Origin: Nocardia transvalensis NBRC 15921
Lineage (GTDB): Bacteria; Actinomycetota; Actinomycetes; Mycobacteriales; Mycobacteriaceae
DNA: 64,000 nt
NCBI RefSeq assembly: GCF_000308875.1
Contig: NZ_BAGL01000062.1
Coordinates: 1 to 64,000, forward strand
Direction of reading: 5' to 3'
The notes beneath the pieces were generated by a model, which ran no database searches, had not been told where the DNA came from, and saw nothing but the letters and a program-made list of their open reading frames with translations. The stretch's first letter is position 1. Each line of letters begins with the position of its first letter. This document shows, one piece after another, positions 8,767 to 18,406 of the stretch. Both the position numbers and the translations under genes were made by a program.

Positions 8767-9842
8767 GGCGCTGTCCTTCCGAGAATTCCGGCCGCCGGGC
8801 GTAGCGGCACGTCGAGCGCGTCGTAGAGTCCGGGTTCGGCGGCGGCCAGCCATTCGACGGCCCCGACCAGGCGGCCGACCGCGGTGGCGTTACCGCCGGC
8901 CGAGCGGTTGCCGTCCTCGTCGGTGGCCTCGACGGTCACCTCGATGCGCGGACGGCCCTCCACGATCACCCGGTGGGCGCCGTCGCCGTCCGGGGGTGTC
9001 GGCCAGTCCCGCGCGCAGGACGGATGGATGCGGGTGACGTGCTCGATGATCAGCCGCGGTGCGCCGCCGACGATGCCCTGCACCTCGAATCGCACGGCGC
9101 CCTGGGTACCCGCCTCGAATTCGCCCATGCGCTCGGTGGCCACGGTCTCGTCGAGCGGGCGGCGGTCGACGGTCTCGCGGATCTCGTCGATGTCGGCGCC
9201 CAGCGCGCGGGCCAGCAGCCGGATCTGACCGCCCCACACCATGGTCGGGATGCCGTTCGCGAGCATCGGCGGCTCGTACTCCATCGGCTGGCCCATGCCC
9301 ACCAGATAGCGCACCGAATCGGGTTGGTCGTAGGTGGTGTAGTCGAAGATCTCCTGGCAGCGGATCGTCTCGACCTCGCTGCCGAGCCCGGCGACCAGCA
9401 GCGGCAGCACATCGTTGCCCCAGCCCGGGTCGACGCCCGACACGAACAGCGAGCCGCCGCCGTCCTCGATCGCGGACAGCACCTGATCGCGCGATTCCGC
9501 TGGGGCGCTGCGGTGGTCGTAGAAGGCGTACAGCGCGGGCGTCACGACGACGGCGCCCGCGCGGATCGCCCGGACGATATCGGCGAGCGCGTCGTCGGGC
9601 CGGATATCGCCGGAGGCCGCGTAGACCACCGCGCGGGGACGCGCCGCCAGCGCCGCCTCGATATCGGTCGAGGCGGCGACGCCGAGCGTGCGGTCGAGAC
9701 CGGCGAGTTCACCGGCGTCGCGCCCGTCCTTGTCCGGATTGTGGACGAGCACACCGGACAGCTCGAGCGCGGGATGGGCGGCCACCGCCCGGACGGCGGC
9801 ACGGCCGACATTGCCGGTGCCCCAGACGATCGTGGGGATCAT
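8763..9842 (-). CDS. NAD(P)H-dependent amine/diaminopimelate dehydrogenase-like protein
   Basis: A 359-residue oxidoreductase with an N-terminal Rossmann fold, WGTGNVGRAAVRAV (glycines 8, 10 and 13). It belongs to the broad dihydrodipicolinate-reductase-like or 2,4-diaminopentanoate dehydrogenase-like family (FVSGVDPGWGNDVLPLL is typical). ATG 9842 is preferred; the frame is open 67 codons further, but that part is unrelated to the family. Mycobacteria carry many such paralogues of unknown substrate. It is translationally coupled to the CMD gene downstream. Confidence 0.8.
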   Translation of the reverse strand: MIPTIVWGTGNVGRAAVRAVAAHPALELSGVLVHNPDKDGRDAGELAGLDRTLGVAASTDIEAALAARPRAVVYAASGDIRPDDALADIVRAIRAGAVVVTPALYAFYDHRSAPAESRDQVLSAIEDGGGSLFVSGVDPGWGNDVLPLLVAGLGSEVETIRCQEIFDYTTYDQPDSVRYLVGMGQPMEYEPPMLANGIPTMVWGGQIRLLARALGADIDEIRETVDRRPLDETVATERMGEFEAGTQGAVRFEVQGIVGGAPRLIIEHVTRIHPSCARDWPTPPDGDGAHRVIVEGRPRIEVTVEATDEDGNRSAGGNATAVGRLVGAVEWLAAAEPGLYDALDVPLRPAAGILGRTAP

Positions 9843-9960
9843 CGCGTGAGCGTAGCAAGCGCTTGGTCGGCTGTCCTCGACTTGCGATATCTGTGCGTGA
9901 CACGGCCCCGGCCTGCGTTTTTCCGGGGGTCGTTCACGTCTCGGTGGTAGAAGTAGCGAG

Positions 9961-10350
9961 GTGGAAAGCGCAGATATGGACCCGGAGCTGATCGAGCTGG
10001 CGACCAAGGTCTTCGACCTCGCCCGCACCGGCGACGCGGCCACGCTGACGGCCTACCTGGAAGCGGGCATCCCGCCGAACCTCACCAACGACCGCGGCGA
10101 CACCCTCCTCATGCTCGCCGCCTACCACGGCCACCGGGAAGTGGTCGCAGCTCTCCTGAACCACGGTGCCGACCCCAACCGCCCCAACGACAAGGGCCAA
10201 ACTCCGGCCGCCGGCGCGGTATTCAAAGGCGAGGACGAGATCCTGAAGGCCCTCCTCGCCGCAGGCGCCGACCCCGACGCCGGCACCCCCTCGGCCCGCG
10301 ACTCCGCCACCATGTTCGGCAAGACGGAGCTACTGAAACTCTTCGGCTGA
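9961..10350 (+). CDS. Ankyrin repeat protein
   Basis: A 129-residue protein made almost entirely of ankyrin repeats: NDRGDTLLMLAAYHGHREVV, then NDKGQTPAAGAVFKGEDEIL and a shorter third unit. It most resembles the small bacterial ankyrin proteins that bind a partner protein. Start: GTG 9961 gives the full frame; ATG 9976 (MDPELIELATK) has a better upstream GGAAAG and may be used instead. The gene ends 30 bases before the palindromic element at 10380. Confidence 0.85.
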   Translation: MESADMDPELIELATKVFDLARTGDAATLTAYLEAGIPPNLTNDRGDTLLMLAAYHGHREVVAALLNHGADPNRPNDKGQTPAAGAVFKGEDEILKALLAAGADPDAGTPSARDSATMFGKTELLKLFG

Positions 10351-10379
10351 CCACCGCGCTCCACCTCAGCACTCCCCTC

Positions 10380-10452
10380 TTTTTTCCGGCACGCTTTTGG
10401 CCGGAATCTCCCGCGGCCGAGGTGGATTCCGGCCAAGAGCGTGCCGGAAAAA
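10380..10452. repeat. Palindromic element copy A (paired arms, long hairpin)
   Basis: Left arm 10380-10408 and right arm 10425-10452 are reverse complements over 28 bases with one mismatch (GCTTTTGG against GCTCTTGG). The loop is 16 bases. The core is CCGGCACGCTTTTGGCCGG. It lies between the convergent ankyrin and PucR genes and could form a very stable hairpin that ends both transcripts. The same arm recurs near 30.4, 32.7, 33.6, 38.8 and 51.7 kb. No tandem array is attached here. Confidence 0.9.
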
Positions 10453-10488
10453 TGGGTTGGTACGGGTGGCCGGTCACGGACGTAGCGC

Positions 10489-12093
10489 CTACGGCTTGGC
10501 CAGGTCGCGGATGAGCAGTGCCGCGTGTAGCGACGTCCTGACCTCGCCGTCGTCGAGATCCACGCCAAGCACGCGTTCGATGCGAGAGAGTCGGTCGTAG
10601 AGCGTGGGGCGGCTGATGTTCATGCGGCGGGACAGTTCGGTCTTGTTGCCCGCGAGGTCGAGGAACTGGCGGAGGGTGGCGGTGAGGTCGCCGCGGTGGC
10701 GGATGTCGTGGCGCAGCAGGGCGCCGAGTTCGGTCTCGGCGAAGTGCTGCACTCCGGGCTCGTTGCGGATCAGCGACAGCAGCCCGCGCAACCGGACGTC
10801 GCCGCTGCGGTAGAACGGGCGCGGGGCCGCCGAATTCAGCGACAGCGCCACCTCCGCGACGTGCCCGGCATGGGCCAGTTCGCGGGCGGTGTCCAGCAGC
10901 GATTCGGAATCCGCGCCGACGCCGATCACGACCCGAAGCACCCCGTCGACGCGGCGCACCTCGGCGGCCACCGCGGCGCACACCTCCCCCAGCCGATCGT
11001 CCGGATCGCCGGAGCGGCCGACGGCCACGATGAGCGTGAGCCGATCGTGCTCCGCTGCCGACAGCGCGGTGGCCTTGGTCAGCGCGAGGCCGTGCCCGGC
11101 GGCATCCAGCAGCGCCGCGCCCCGCCGCTGCCGGGCCACCGGATCCGGTTCCGCGAGCGCCGCGACGTGCACCGCCAGCGGGACGTATCGCGCACGCCGC
11201 GCCAGGCCGAGCGCCGCCGCCCGGGCCATCGCGTCCCGCTCGTCGCCGAGCCGCCCGCCGACCATATCCTCGAGCAGCCCGGTCTGCGCCTGCCGATGCA
11301 GCCCGAAGCGGTCGCGCTCGATCATCCGGTGCAGGGTGAGGGTCTGCGCGGCGCGCTCGAGCACCAGGCGCGCGCGAGCCGTCGGGATATGCGGCGAGCG
11401 CAGGAGGAGCCGCCCCCATCGCTGGGTGTGCGGGCCGACGGGGACGACGCTCTCGTCCTCGGTCAGCATCCGCGAGGTCGTCTCCCAGTTGTCCAGCAGC
11501 GCCGCGGTGGAGGCGTGGCGGGCGGTCAGCGCCAGCACCCGGTGCGCCAGATCCTCCAGCACCACCGAGGCGTCCAGCAGATCGGCGGCGGTCCGCACGA
11601 TCTCCTCCAGCGACGCCCGCCGCACACTCAGCGCGGTGAAGGTCTCGTGCACCGAATGCGCGAATTCGAGTTCGGCGTACTGGTCGGCCACGATCACCCG
11701 GTGCACGGCCTCGGTCACCTCGACGAAGCGGGTGACGCGGTGCAGGGCGATCACCGGCAGTCCGAGCCGGTCGGCATCGGCGGCGACCGCCCGGTCCAGC
11801 TCGGCCACATAACTACCCAGCTCCACCACCAGACCCGAAACACCCGCCGCGGCAAGCGATTCCAGATAGGCACTCGTCGCCGCGGCACCGTGCGCCAGCG
11901 GCTGGCCGGTGGTGAGGACCAGCTCGCGGCCGGTCAACAGGGTGGCCACATCGGCCACATCGCTGACGTGCACCCAGCGCACATCCCGCGACAGGTCCGC
12001 GCCGCCGCCCGCGATCTCGGGCTCGCCCGCGCGCACGACCGGCATGGCGAGGATATCGGCGATGGTCGGCAGCACCGACGAATCGTAAAACAT
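10489..12093 (-). CDS. PucR family transcriptional regulator
   Basis: A 534-residue regulator. The N-terminal PucR domain (LPTIADILAMPVVRAGEPEI) is followed by a GGDEF-like middle region and a C-terminal helix-turn-helix (AGNKTELSRRMNISRPTLYD). Such proteins often activate catabolic genes, for example for purines, amines or proline. The start is set at ATG 12093, where similarity begins; GTG 12075 is possible. It is divergent from the mmsA and aminotransferase genes, with only 94 bases between, so these are its likely targets. Confidence 0.9.
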   Translation of the reverse strand: MFYDSSVLPTIADILAMPVVRAGEPEIAGGGADLSRDVRWVHVSDVADVATLLTGRELVLTTGQPLAHGAAATSAYLESLAAAGVSGLVVELGSYVAELDRAVAADADRLGLPVIALHRVTRFVEVTEAVHRVIVADQYAELEFAHSVHETFTALSVRRASLEEIVRTAADLLDASVVLEDLAHRVLALTARHASTAALLDNWETTSRMLTEDESVVPVGPHTQRWGRLLLRSPHIPTARARLVLERAAQTLTLHRMIERDRFGLHRQAQTGLLEDMVGGRLGDERDAMARAAALGLARRARYVPLAVHVAALAEPDPVARQRRGAALLDAAGHGLALTKATALSAAEHDRLTLIVAVGRSGDPDDRLGEVCAAVAAEVRRVDGVLRVVIGVGADSESLLDTARELAHAGHVAEVALSLNSAAPRPFYRSGDVRLRGLLSLIRNEPGVQHFAETELGALLRHDIRHRGDLTATLRQFLDLAGNKTELSRRMNISRPTLYDRLSRIERVLGVDLDDGEVRTSLHAALLIRDLAKP

Positions 12094-12187
12094 TCTTCCG
12101 AACGACCGACATATCGTCGCCTCGGCCGCGGAGCGTGCTGGGGCACAGTGGTCGGTGGGTCGCAGACGACGCGAGGCGAGGAGCACC

Positions 12188-13678
12188 ATGCAGACCATCA
12201 CGCACTGGGTCGACGGCAAGCCGTTCGACGGGACGAATCCGGCGACCGCACCGGTGACCAACCCCGCCACCGGCGCCGTCACCGGACAGGTGGCCCTCGC
12301 CGACGCCGCCGATACGGGTGTGGCGGTCGCGGCCGCCGCGGCGGCATTCCCCGCCTGGCGCGACACCTCGCTGACCCGCCGCACCCAGATCCTGTTCCGG
12401 TTCCGCGAACTGCTCAACGAGCGGCGCGAGGACCTGGCCGCGATCATCACCGCCGAACACGGGAAGGTGCTCTCCGATGCCCTCGGCGAGGTCACCCGCG
12501 GCCTCGAGGTGGTCGAATTCGCCTGCGGCATACCGCATCTGCTCAAGGGCGGCTTCACCGAGAACGCCTCCACGAAGGTCGACATCTTCTCGATCCGGCA
12601 GCCGCTGGGCCCGGTGGCGATCATCTCGCCGTTCAACTTCCCCGCGATGGTGCCGATGTGGTTCTTCCCGATCGCCATCGCGTCGGGCAATACCGTGGTG
12701 CTCAAGCCGAGTGAGAAGGACCCCTCGGCGGCGCTGTGGCTGGCGCGCCTGTGGTCCGAGGCGGGCCTGCCGGACGGGGTGTTCAACGTGGTGCAGGGCG
12801 CCAAGGCCGCGGTCGACGCGCTGCTGGACGCCCCGGCGATCAAGGCGGTGTCGTTCGTCGGCTCCACGCCCATCGCGCGCTACGTCTACGAGCACGGCAC
12901 CGCGAGCGGCAAGCGGGTGCAGGCCCTGGGCGGGGCGAAGAACCACATGGTGGTGCTGCCCGACGCCGATCTCGATCTGGCCGCCGACGCCGCGGTCAAC
13001 GCCGGATTCGGCTCGGCCGGCGAACGCTGCATGGCGATCAGCGTGGTGGTCGCCGTCGGCGAGGTCGCCGACGCTCTAGTCTCCCGAATCACCGACCGCG
13101 CCAGGACTATTCGCACCGGCGACGGCACCCGCGGCACCGATATGGGCCCGCTGGTGACGCGCGAGCACCGCGATCGGGTCGCCGGCTACGTGGCGAAGGG
13201 CGAGGCCGAGGGCGCGCGCGTGGTGCTCGACGGCCGCGGCGTCGAGGCGGACGGCGGAGCGGACGGATTCTGGCTCGGCCCGACGCTCCTCGACGAGGTC
13301 ACGCCCGAGATGAGCGTCTACACCGACGAGATCTTCGGCCCGGTGCTGTCGGTCGTGCGGGCCGAGAGCTACGAGGACGCCCTCGCCCTGATCAACGCCA
13401 ACCCCTACGGCAACGGCACCGCGATCTTCACCAACGACGGCGGCGCGGCCCGGCGCTTCCAGAACGAGGTCGAGGTCGGCATGGTCGGCATCAACGTGCC
13501 GATCCCGGTGCCGATGGCCTACTACAGTTTCGGCGGCTGGAAGTCCTCGCTGTTCGGCGACTCGCACGCGCACGGCGCGGACGGTGTGCACTTCTTCACC
13601 CGGACCAAGGCGGTCACCTCGCGCTGGCTCGATCCCAGCCACGGCGGGCTGAACCTCGGTTTTCCCCGCAACGACTGA
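12188..13678 (+). CDS. mmsA: CoA-acylating methylmalonate-semialdehyde dehydrogenase
   Basis: Oxidises malonate or methylmalonate semialdehyde to acetyl-CoA or propionyl-CoA with NAD and CoA. The 496-residue protein has the aldehyde dehydrogenase fold, with the MmsA-type catalytic motif GSAGERCMA (Cys281), ISPFNFPAMVP before it, and the KPSEKDPSAA cofactor segment. The ATG at 12188 has GAGGAG upstream. With the class III aminotransferase 14 bases downstream it forms a two-step route from a beta-amino acid through a semialdehyde to acyl-CoA. The divergent PucR protein probably controls it. Confidence 0.93.
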   Translation: MQTITHWVDGKPFDGTNPATAPVTNPATGAVTGQVALADAADTGVAVAAAAAAFPAWRDTSLTRRTQILFRFRELLNERREDLAAIITAEHGKVLSDALGEVTRGLEVVEFACGIPHLLKGGFTENASTKVDIFSIRQPLGPVAIISPFNFPAMVPMWFFPIAIASGNTVVLKPSEKDPSAALWLARLWSEAGLPDGVFNVVQGAKAAVDALLDAPAIKAVSFVGSTPIARYVYEHGTASGKRVQALGGAKNHMVVLPDADLDLAADAAVNAGFGSAGERCMAISVVVAVGEVADALVSRITDRARTIRTGDGTRGTDMGPLVTREHRDRVAGYVAKGEAEGARVVLDGRGVEADGGADGFWLGPTLLDEVTPEMSVYTDEIFGPVLSVVRAESYEDALALINANPYGNGTAIFTNDGGAARRFQNEVEVGMVGINVPIPVPMAYYSFGGWKSSLFGDSHAHGADGVHFFTRTKAVTSRWLDPSHGGLNLGFPRND

Positions 13679-13692
13679 CGGAGGCGCACACG

Positions 13693-15057
13693 ATGACACT
13701 GCCCAACGGCCTGACCCCCGACGACGCCCGCGCCGAGGCCGCCCGCGCCTACGAGCTGGACCGCCGTCACGTCTTCCACTCGTGGTCGGCGCAGAAGAAC
13801 CTGAAACCCATGACCGTCACCGCCGCCCAGGGCAGCTACGTGTGGGACGGCGACGGCAAGCGGCTGCTGGACTTCTCCTCGCAGATGGTGAACACCAATA
13901 TCGGACACCAGCATCCGAAGGTCGTCGCGGCCGTGCAGGAGCAGGCCGCCAAGCTGTGCACGGTCGCGCCGCACCACGCGAATGCCGCGCGCTCGGAGGC
14001 CGCCCGGCTCATCGCCGAGCGCACGCCCGGCGAGCTGGACCGGATCTTCTTCACCAACGGCGGCGCCGACGCGGTCGAGCACGCGGTGCGGATGGCGCGC
14101 CTGCACACCGGACGCCCGAAGGTGCTGGCGCGCTACCGGTCCTATCACGGCGGCACCGAGACCGCGGTCAATCTCACCGGTGATCCGCGCCGGTGGCCCA
14201 ACGATCGTGGCACCGCCGGCGTGGTGCACTTCCACGGGCCGTTCCTTTACCGGTCGCAGTTCTACGCGCGCGACGAGGCCGAGGAGTCCCAGCGGGCGCT
14301 CGCGCATCTCGAGCAGACCATCGCGATGGAGGGGCCCGACACCATCGCGGCCGTCATCCTCGAATCCGTCCCCGGCACAGCCGGAATCATGGTGCCGCCA
14401 CCCGGATATCTGGCCGGGGTGCGGGAGCTGTGCGACCGATACGGGATCGTGTTCATCGCCGACGAGGTGATGGCCGGATTCGGCCGCACCGGGCGGTGGT
14501 TCGCCATCGACCACTTCGATGTCGTCCCCGACCTGCTGACCTTCGCCAAGGGCGTGAACTCCGGCTATGTGCCGCTGGGCGGCGTGGCCATCGGCCCGCG
14601 GGTGGCCGCCACCTTCGACGACCGGGCCTATCCCGGCGGGCTGACCTACTCCGGTCACCCGCTGGCGACGGCCGCCGCGGTCGCCACCATCACCGCCATG
14701 GCCGAGGAGGGCATCGTCGAGAACGCCGCCGCGATCGGCGCGGACGTGCTGGGCCCGGGGCTGCGCGAGCTGGCCGACCGGCATCCGAGCATCGGCGAGG
14801 TGCGCGGGCTGGGCGTGTTCTGGGCGCTGGAACTGGTGCGGGACAGGCGGACTCGCGAACCGCTCGCCCCGTACGGCGGCACCTCCCCCGCGATGACCGA
14901 GGTCGTCGCGGCCTGCCGCGCCGCCGGACTGCTCCTGTTCGTCAACTTCAATCGCCTGCACGTGGTCCCGCCCTGCACGGTCGCCGAGGCCGAGGCCAAG
15001 GAGGGGATGGCGATCCTGGACTCGGCCCTGGCGGTCGCGGACCGGCACACGGTCTGA
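13693..15057 (+). CDS. Class III aminotransferase (omega-amino acid type)
   Basis: A 454-residue pyridoxal-phosphate enzyme. The Schiff-base lysine is Lys286 in TFAKGVNSGYVPLGG, and IADEVMAGFGRTGRW carries the cofactor-binding Asp. The family includes beta-alanine:pyruvate, taurine and 4-aminobutyrate aminotransferases. Placement directly after mmsA favours a beta-amino acid such as beta-alanine or 3-aminoisobutyrate, giving the semialdehyde that MmsA consumes; this is inference from context. ATG 13693 follows GGAGGCG. Confidence 0.9.
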   Translation: MTLPNGLTPDDARAEAARAYELDRRHVFHSWSAQKNLKPMTVTAAQGSYVWDGDGKRLLDFSSQMVNTNIGHQHPKVVAAVQEQAAKLCTVAPHHANAARSEAARLIAERTPGELDRIFFTNGGADAVEHAVRMARLHTGRPKVLARYRSYHGGTETAVNLTGDPRRWPNDRGTAGVVHFHGPFLYRSQFYARDEAEESQRALAHLEQTIAMEGPDTIAAVILESVPGTAGIMVPPPGYLAGVRELCDRYGIVFIADEVMAGFGRTGRWFAIDHFDVVPDLLTFAKGVNSGYVPLGGVAIGPRVAATFDDRAYPGGLTYSGHPLATAAAVATITAMAEEGIVENAAAIGADVLGPGLRELADRHPSIGEVRGLGVFWALELVRDRRTREPLAPYGGTSPAMTEVVAACRAAGLLLFVNFNRLHVVPPCTVAEAEAKEGMAILDSALAVADRHTV

Positions 15058-15106
15058 TCGGGTTTCCGTCCGGATACCGCCGCGCGGCGCGGTACGGTTC
15101 GGGACT

Positions 15107-16108
15107 ATGGCTCCGCAATCGTTCGACGCGCATCGATGGACACCACCGGCCGCGCCCCCGCGCGCCCGCGAAAGCCGCAGTGTCCCACCGATGCCCGCGC
15201 CCCGGCTGTTGTCGCTGCCCGGGGCGTCGCCGGAGGACGTGGTGGTCGGACCGGACGGCCGGGTGTTCACCGGCATCGCGGGCGGAGCGATCCTGGCGGT
15301 CGATCCGGACAGCGGTGCGGTGGAGCAGGTCGGCCACACCGGCGGGCGGCCGCTCGGCCTGCACGCCGAACCCGATGGCGCGCTGCTGATCTGCGATTCC
15401 GAGCGTGGGCTGCTACGCCTCGCCGAGCCACACGGGCAGATCGAGGTCCTCGTCGACGAGGTGGACGGGGAACGGCTCAACTTCGCCAGCAACGTGGTCG
15501 CGGATACCGACGGCACGATCTACTTCTCGGCGTCGACCCGCCGGTACGGCTTCGACAACTACATGGGCGACTTCTACGAGCACTCCGGCACCGGCCGGCT
15601 GTTCCGCCGCCACCCCGACGGCCGCATCGACACCCTGATCGACGGGTTGCAGTTCGCCAACGGCGTGGTCCTCGCCCCCGACCGCTCGTGCGTCCTGGTC
15701 GCCGAGACCGCCGCGTACCGGGTGGCCCGTCACCACCTGACCGGCCCGGACGCGGGCTCCACCGACTACCTGGTGGAGAACCTGCCGGGCATGCCGGACA
15801 ATATGGGGCTGGGCAGCGACGGGCTGGCCTGGGTCACCCTGGTGACACCGCGAAATCCGTTGCTGGACAAGCTGCTTCCCTTGCCGGGCATACTCCGGCG
15901 CATCGCCTGGTCGCTGCCCTCGGCGCTGCAGCCGAAGCCCGCGCGCACGGCATGGGTGCAGGCCTTCGACTTCACCGGCGCGCTCGTGCACGACCTGCAA
16001 CGCGAGGGCGACGACTACGCCCTGGTCACCGGCGTCGCCGAACGCGACGGCACGCTGTATCTGGGCAGCCTCGCCGAATCGTCCGTCGCCGTCACCACGG
16101 TGCCGTGA
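15107..16108 (+). CDS. SMP-30/gluconolactonase or strictosidine synthase-like beta-propeller
   Basis: A 333-residue six-bladed beta-propeller. Typical strands are EDVVVGPDGRVFTGI, NFASNVVADTDGTIYFSAS and LQFANGVVLAPDRSCVLVAE. This last segment is shared with plant strictosidine synthase-like proteins. These enzymes bind a divalent cation and hydrolyse lactones or esters. No signal peptide is evident. It is 49 bases downstream of the aminotransferase and may be in the same operon, although its reaction in that pathway is unclear. The 3' end overlaps the opposing Uma2 gene by 17 bases. Confidence 0.82.
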   Translation: MAPQSFDAHRWTPPAAPPRARESRSVPPMPAPRLLSLPGASPEDVVVGPDGRVFTGIAGGAILAVDPDSGAVEQVGHTGGRPLGLHAEPDGALLICDSERGLLRLAEPHGQIEVLVDEVDGERLNFASNVVADTDGTIYFSASTRRYGFDNYMGDFYEHSGTGRLFRRHPDGRIDTLIDGLQFANGVVLAPDRSCVLVAETAAYRVARHHLTGPDAGSTDYLVENLPGMPDNMGLGSDGLAWVTLVTPRNPLLDKLLPLPGILRRIAWSLPSALQPKPARTAWVQAFDFTGALVHDLQREGDDYALVTGVAERDGTLYLGSLAESSVAVTTVP

Positions 16109-16673
16109 AATCCGTCGGGAAGTCGATCCGCACCGGATACGGGACCGTCCCGGAAAAATGGCCCGCGTGTATCCATCGCGGCGCGGGAACATAGCTGCCG
16201 AGCTCCTCGTCCAGCCAGTACTCGTAGACGATCGGCCGGTCGTCCTCGCCCCGCTCCACCCGCCAGAAGTAGGCGATGCCCGCGGCCGCGTACAGCTGCG
16301 GCTTGCGGAACCAGTCGTCGGCGAGGCTCGCGCCCGCGATCTCGACGACGAGCGTGGCCGACTCGACCGGCACGTACTCGGCGGAGTACAGGTCGACCCG
16401 GGTCTCGTCGACGACCACCACATCCGGTAGCGCCGGATTGAATTCGTCCACGAGGACGCACTGCTGGGCGAGCACCGCGTACGGCGCGCGGCGGGCCTCC
16501 CCCAGCGCGGTCAGCAGCGCGTCGCGGACGGCGCCGTGCCAGCCGTTCGGCGAATCACGGACGGCGATCTCCCCGTCGACCAGCTCCCAGTCGAACGGCA
16601 ACCGCAGATCCTTGACCTCGTCGTAGGTCCACCCCCGACGAGACCGGATCCGGTCGATCGGTACTGCGGTCAT
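16092..16673 (-). CDS. Uma2 family (DUF820) endonuclease-like protein
   Basis: A 193-residue protein of the Uma2/DUF820 restriction-endonuclease-like fold. The PD-(D/E)xK core is recognisable as ALPDVVVVDE, then LVVEIAGASLADDW and RKPQLYAAAGIAYFW. The biological role of these proteins, often present in many copies, is unknown. ATG 16673 (MTAVPIDRIRSRRGW) has GAGGAGG upstream; the longer frame to 16766 has none. No recombinase or phage gene is near. Confidence 0.85.
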   Translation of the reverse strand: MTAVPIDRIRSRRGWTYDEVKDLRLPFDWELVDGEIAVRDSPNGWHGAVRDALLTALGEARRAPYAVLAQQCVLVDEFNPALPDVVVVDETRVDLYSAEYVPVESATLVVEIAGASLADDWFRKPQLYAAAGIAYFWRVERGEDDRPIVYEYWLDEELGSYVPAPRWIHAGHFSGTVPYPVRIDFPTDFTAPW

Positions 16674-16818
16674 GGCCCCCTCCTCAGCCGTTCGAGTCAG
16701 CGTAACCCGCTGGCCGGTAGGGCGCAGGCCGAGAAATCCCCGCGCACGGCAAGCCCGCTCACGCACCCCTAGCTGCGACGACAGGGTGTGCGAGCGGCCG
16801 GACCGGGTGCGGGAACAC

Positions 16819-16842
16819 GGGTCCGGAACACCGCCCGGACCG
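16819..16842. terminator. Possible hairpin downstream of efpA
   Basis: GGTCCGG (16820-16826) and CCGGACC (16835-16841) form a 7-bp stem with an 8-base loop in the 189-base gap after efpA. There is no U-tract, so termination is uncertain. The rest of the gap shows nothing I can identify. Confidence 0.35.
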
Positions 16843-16862
16843 GCGGATAGGGGCCGTGGCGG

Positions 16863-18380
16863 CTACAGCGTCCCGGAGGCCCCGGACTGCTGCGCCTCCT
16901 CCTGCGCGTGCTGCGCCTGAGCCAGCTGCTGCGGGGTGTACCGCAGCGTCAGGGCGATCAGGCCGACGGCGATCGCGCCGACACCGCACAGGAGCAGCAC
17001 CAGCGTGTACCCGCTGCTGAGCGCGGAGATCTCGGCGGCGCTCATATCCGCGGCCTTCCCGGTCCGGCCGCCCAGCGCCAGCGTGCGGGACGCGGCGATC
17101 GGGGTCAGCACGCCGATGGCGAGCGGGGTACCGAGATTGAAGGTCATCTGGCCGATCGCCGATAGCGGGCCCACCTCGGAGACGGGAACGCCGACCAGCA
17201 GGCACAGCGGCGCCACCACGATCACCAGGCCGACGCCCACACCCGCGAGGAGCAGGAGGATCAGCAGCGTGGGCAGATATTCCACGGACCCGTCGAGGGT
17301 CGACCCGTAGACCCCGGCCACCGCCAGGAACACCGCCGCGGTCACGAGGATCCAGCGCGGCCGCACCTTCAGCGCCGCCTTGGTCGCGACGGCCGTGCCC
17401 ACGCCCGCGGCGAGGGTGAACGGGATCGACGCCAGACCCGCCACCAGCGGGCTGTACCCGACGATGTTCTGCAGGAACTGGGCCACGAAGTAGGTCATCG
17501 CCGCGAGGACGCCCGAACCCAGCAGCAGCGCGATGAAGGTCGCCACCCGGTCGCGGTTGCGGAACAGCGCGAGCGGCAAGACCGGATTCTCGGCGTACCG
17601 CTCGGCGAGGACGAACAGGATCAGCAGCACGACGCCCGCGATCAGCGCGCCCAAGATCCACGGACTGGACCAGCCCATCTCCGGTCCCTCGGTGGCGCCG
17701 AAGACGATCGCGGCGCAGGCGGCGGTGCCGAGGATCGAGCCCTGCACGTCCAGCGTGAGCCGCTCGGGGGTGGTGTCCCGTAGTCGGTAGAGCGCGCCGA
17801 GCAGGATGAGCGCACCGATCGGAACGTTGATGAGGAAGATCAGCCGCCAGTTGAGCTGGGTCAGCGCACCGCCGATGACGAGCCCGCCGACGGATCCGAC
17901 GGCCGCCATCGAACCGAAGATCGCGATAGCGCGGTTGCGGACCGGGCCCGGCGCGTACGTGCTGGCGACCAGCGCCATGGCCGAGGGCGCCGCCACCGCC
18001 GCGCCCGCGCCCTGGATCGCGCGGGCGATGATCAACATCGCCTCGTTCTGCGCGAGTCCGCAGGCCAGCGACGCCAGCGTGAACAACGAGACCCCGATGA
18101 TCAGCATTCGCTTGCGGCCGAACAGATCACCGAGACGGCCGCCGAGCAGCATCAGCCCGGCGAAGGTCAGTCCGTACGCGGTCACCGTCCAGGCGCTGCC
18201 CGCGCTCGACAGGGCCATCTGATCCGGCTCCTGCAGCCGCGGCAGGGCGAGGATCACGACGGAACCGTCCAGGATCACCATCAGCTGCAACCCGCTGAGT
18301 ACCAGGATCGGCAAACCGAAGGCCCGCTTCGTCACCGGATACTGCACAGTCGCGGCGGGGTTGGCGGGGTTATCGAGCAC
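16863..18380 (-). CDS. efpA: MFS efflux transporter EfpA (DHA2 family, 14 TM)
   Basis: A 505-residue drug/lipid efflux pump of the DHA2 family. Motif A is GGRLGDLFGRKR, motif C region is IFGSMAAVGSVGGLVIGGAL, and 14 hydrophobic segments are visible. The C-terminus RYTPQQLAQAQ is almost the same as in M. tuberculosis EfpA, and the place between proS and cysG/cobA also matches. Start GTG 18380. In mycobacteria EfpA is essential and linked to tolerance of several drugs; that function is inferred here. Confidence 0.93.
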   Translation of the reverse strand: MLDNPANPAATVQYPVTKRAFGLPILVLSGLQLMVILDGSVVILALPRLQEPDQMALSSAGSAWTVTAYGLTFAGLMLLGGRLGDLFGRKRMLIIGVSLFTLASLACGLAQNEAMLIIARAIQGAGAAVAAPSAMALVASTYAPGPVRNRAIAIFGSMAAVGSVGGLVIGGALTQLNWRLIFLINVPIGALILLGALYRLRDTTPERLTLDVQGSILGTAACAAIVFGATEGPEMGWSSPWILGALIAGVVLLILFVLAERYAENPVLPLALFRNRDRVATFIALLLGSGVLAAMTYFVAQFLQNIVGYSPLVAGLASIPFTLAAGVGTAVATKAALKVRPRWILVTAAVFLAVAGVYGSTLDGSVEYLPTLLILLLLAGVGVGLVIVVAPLCLLVGVPVSEVGPLSAIGQMTFNLGTPLAIGVLTPIAASRTLALGGRTGKAADMSAAEISALSSGYTLVLLLCGVGAIAVGLIALTLRYTPQQLAQAQHAQEEAQQSGASGTL

Positions 18381-18406
18381 AGTGAGCCACTGTAACGGAT
18401 GGGCAC

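Noticed and set aside
16092..16673. Restriction-modification or mobile-element gene
   Set aside because: Uma2/DUF820 proteins share the nuclease fold, but no methylase, recombinase or inverted terminal repeats are near.
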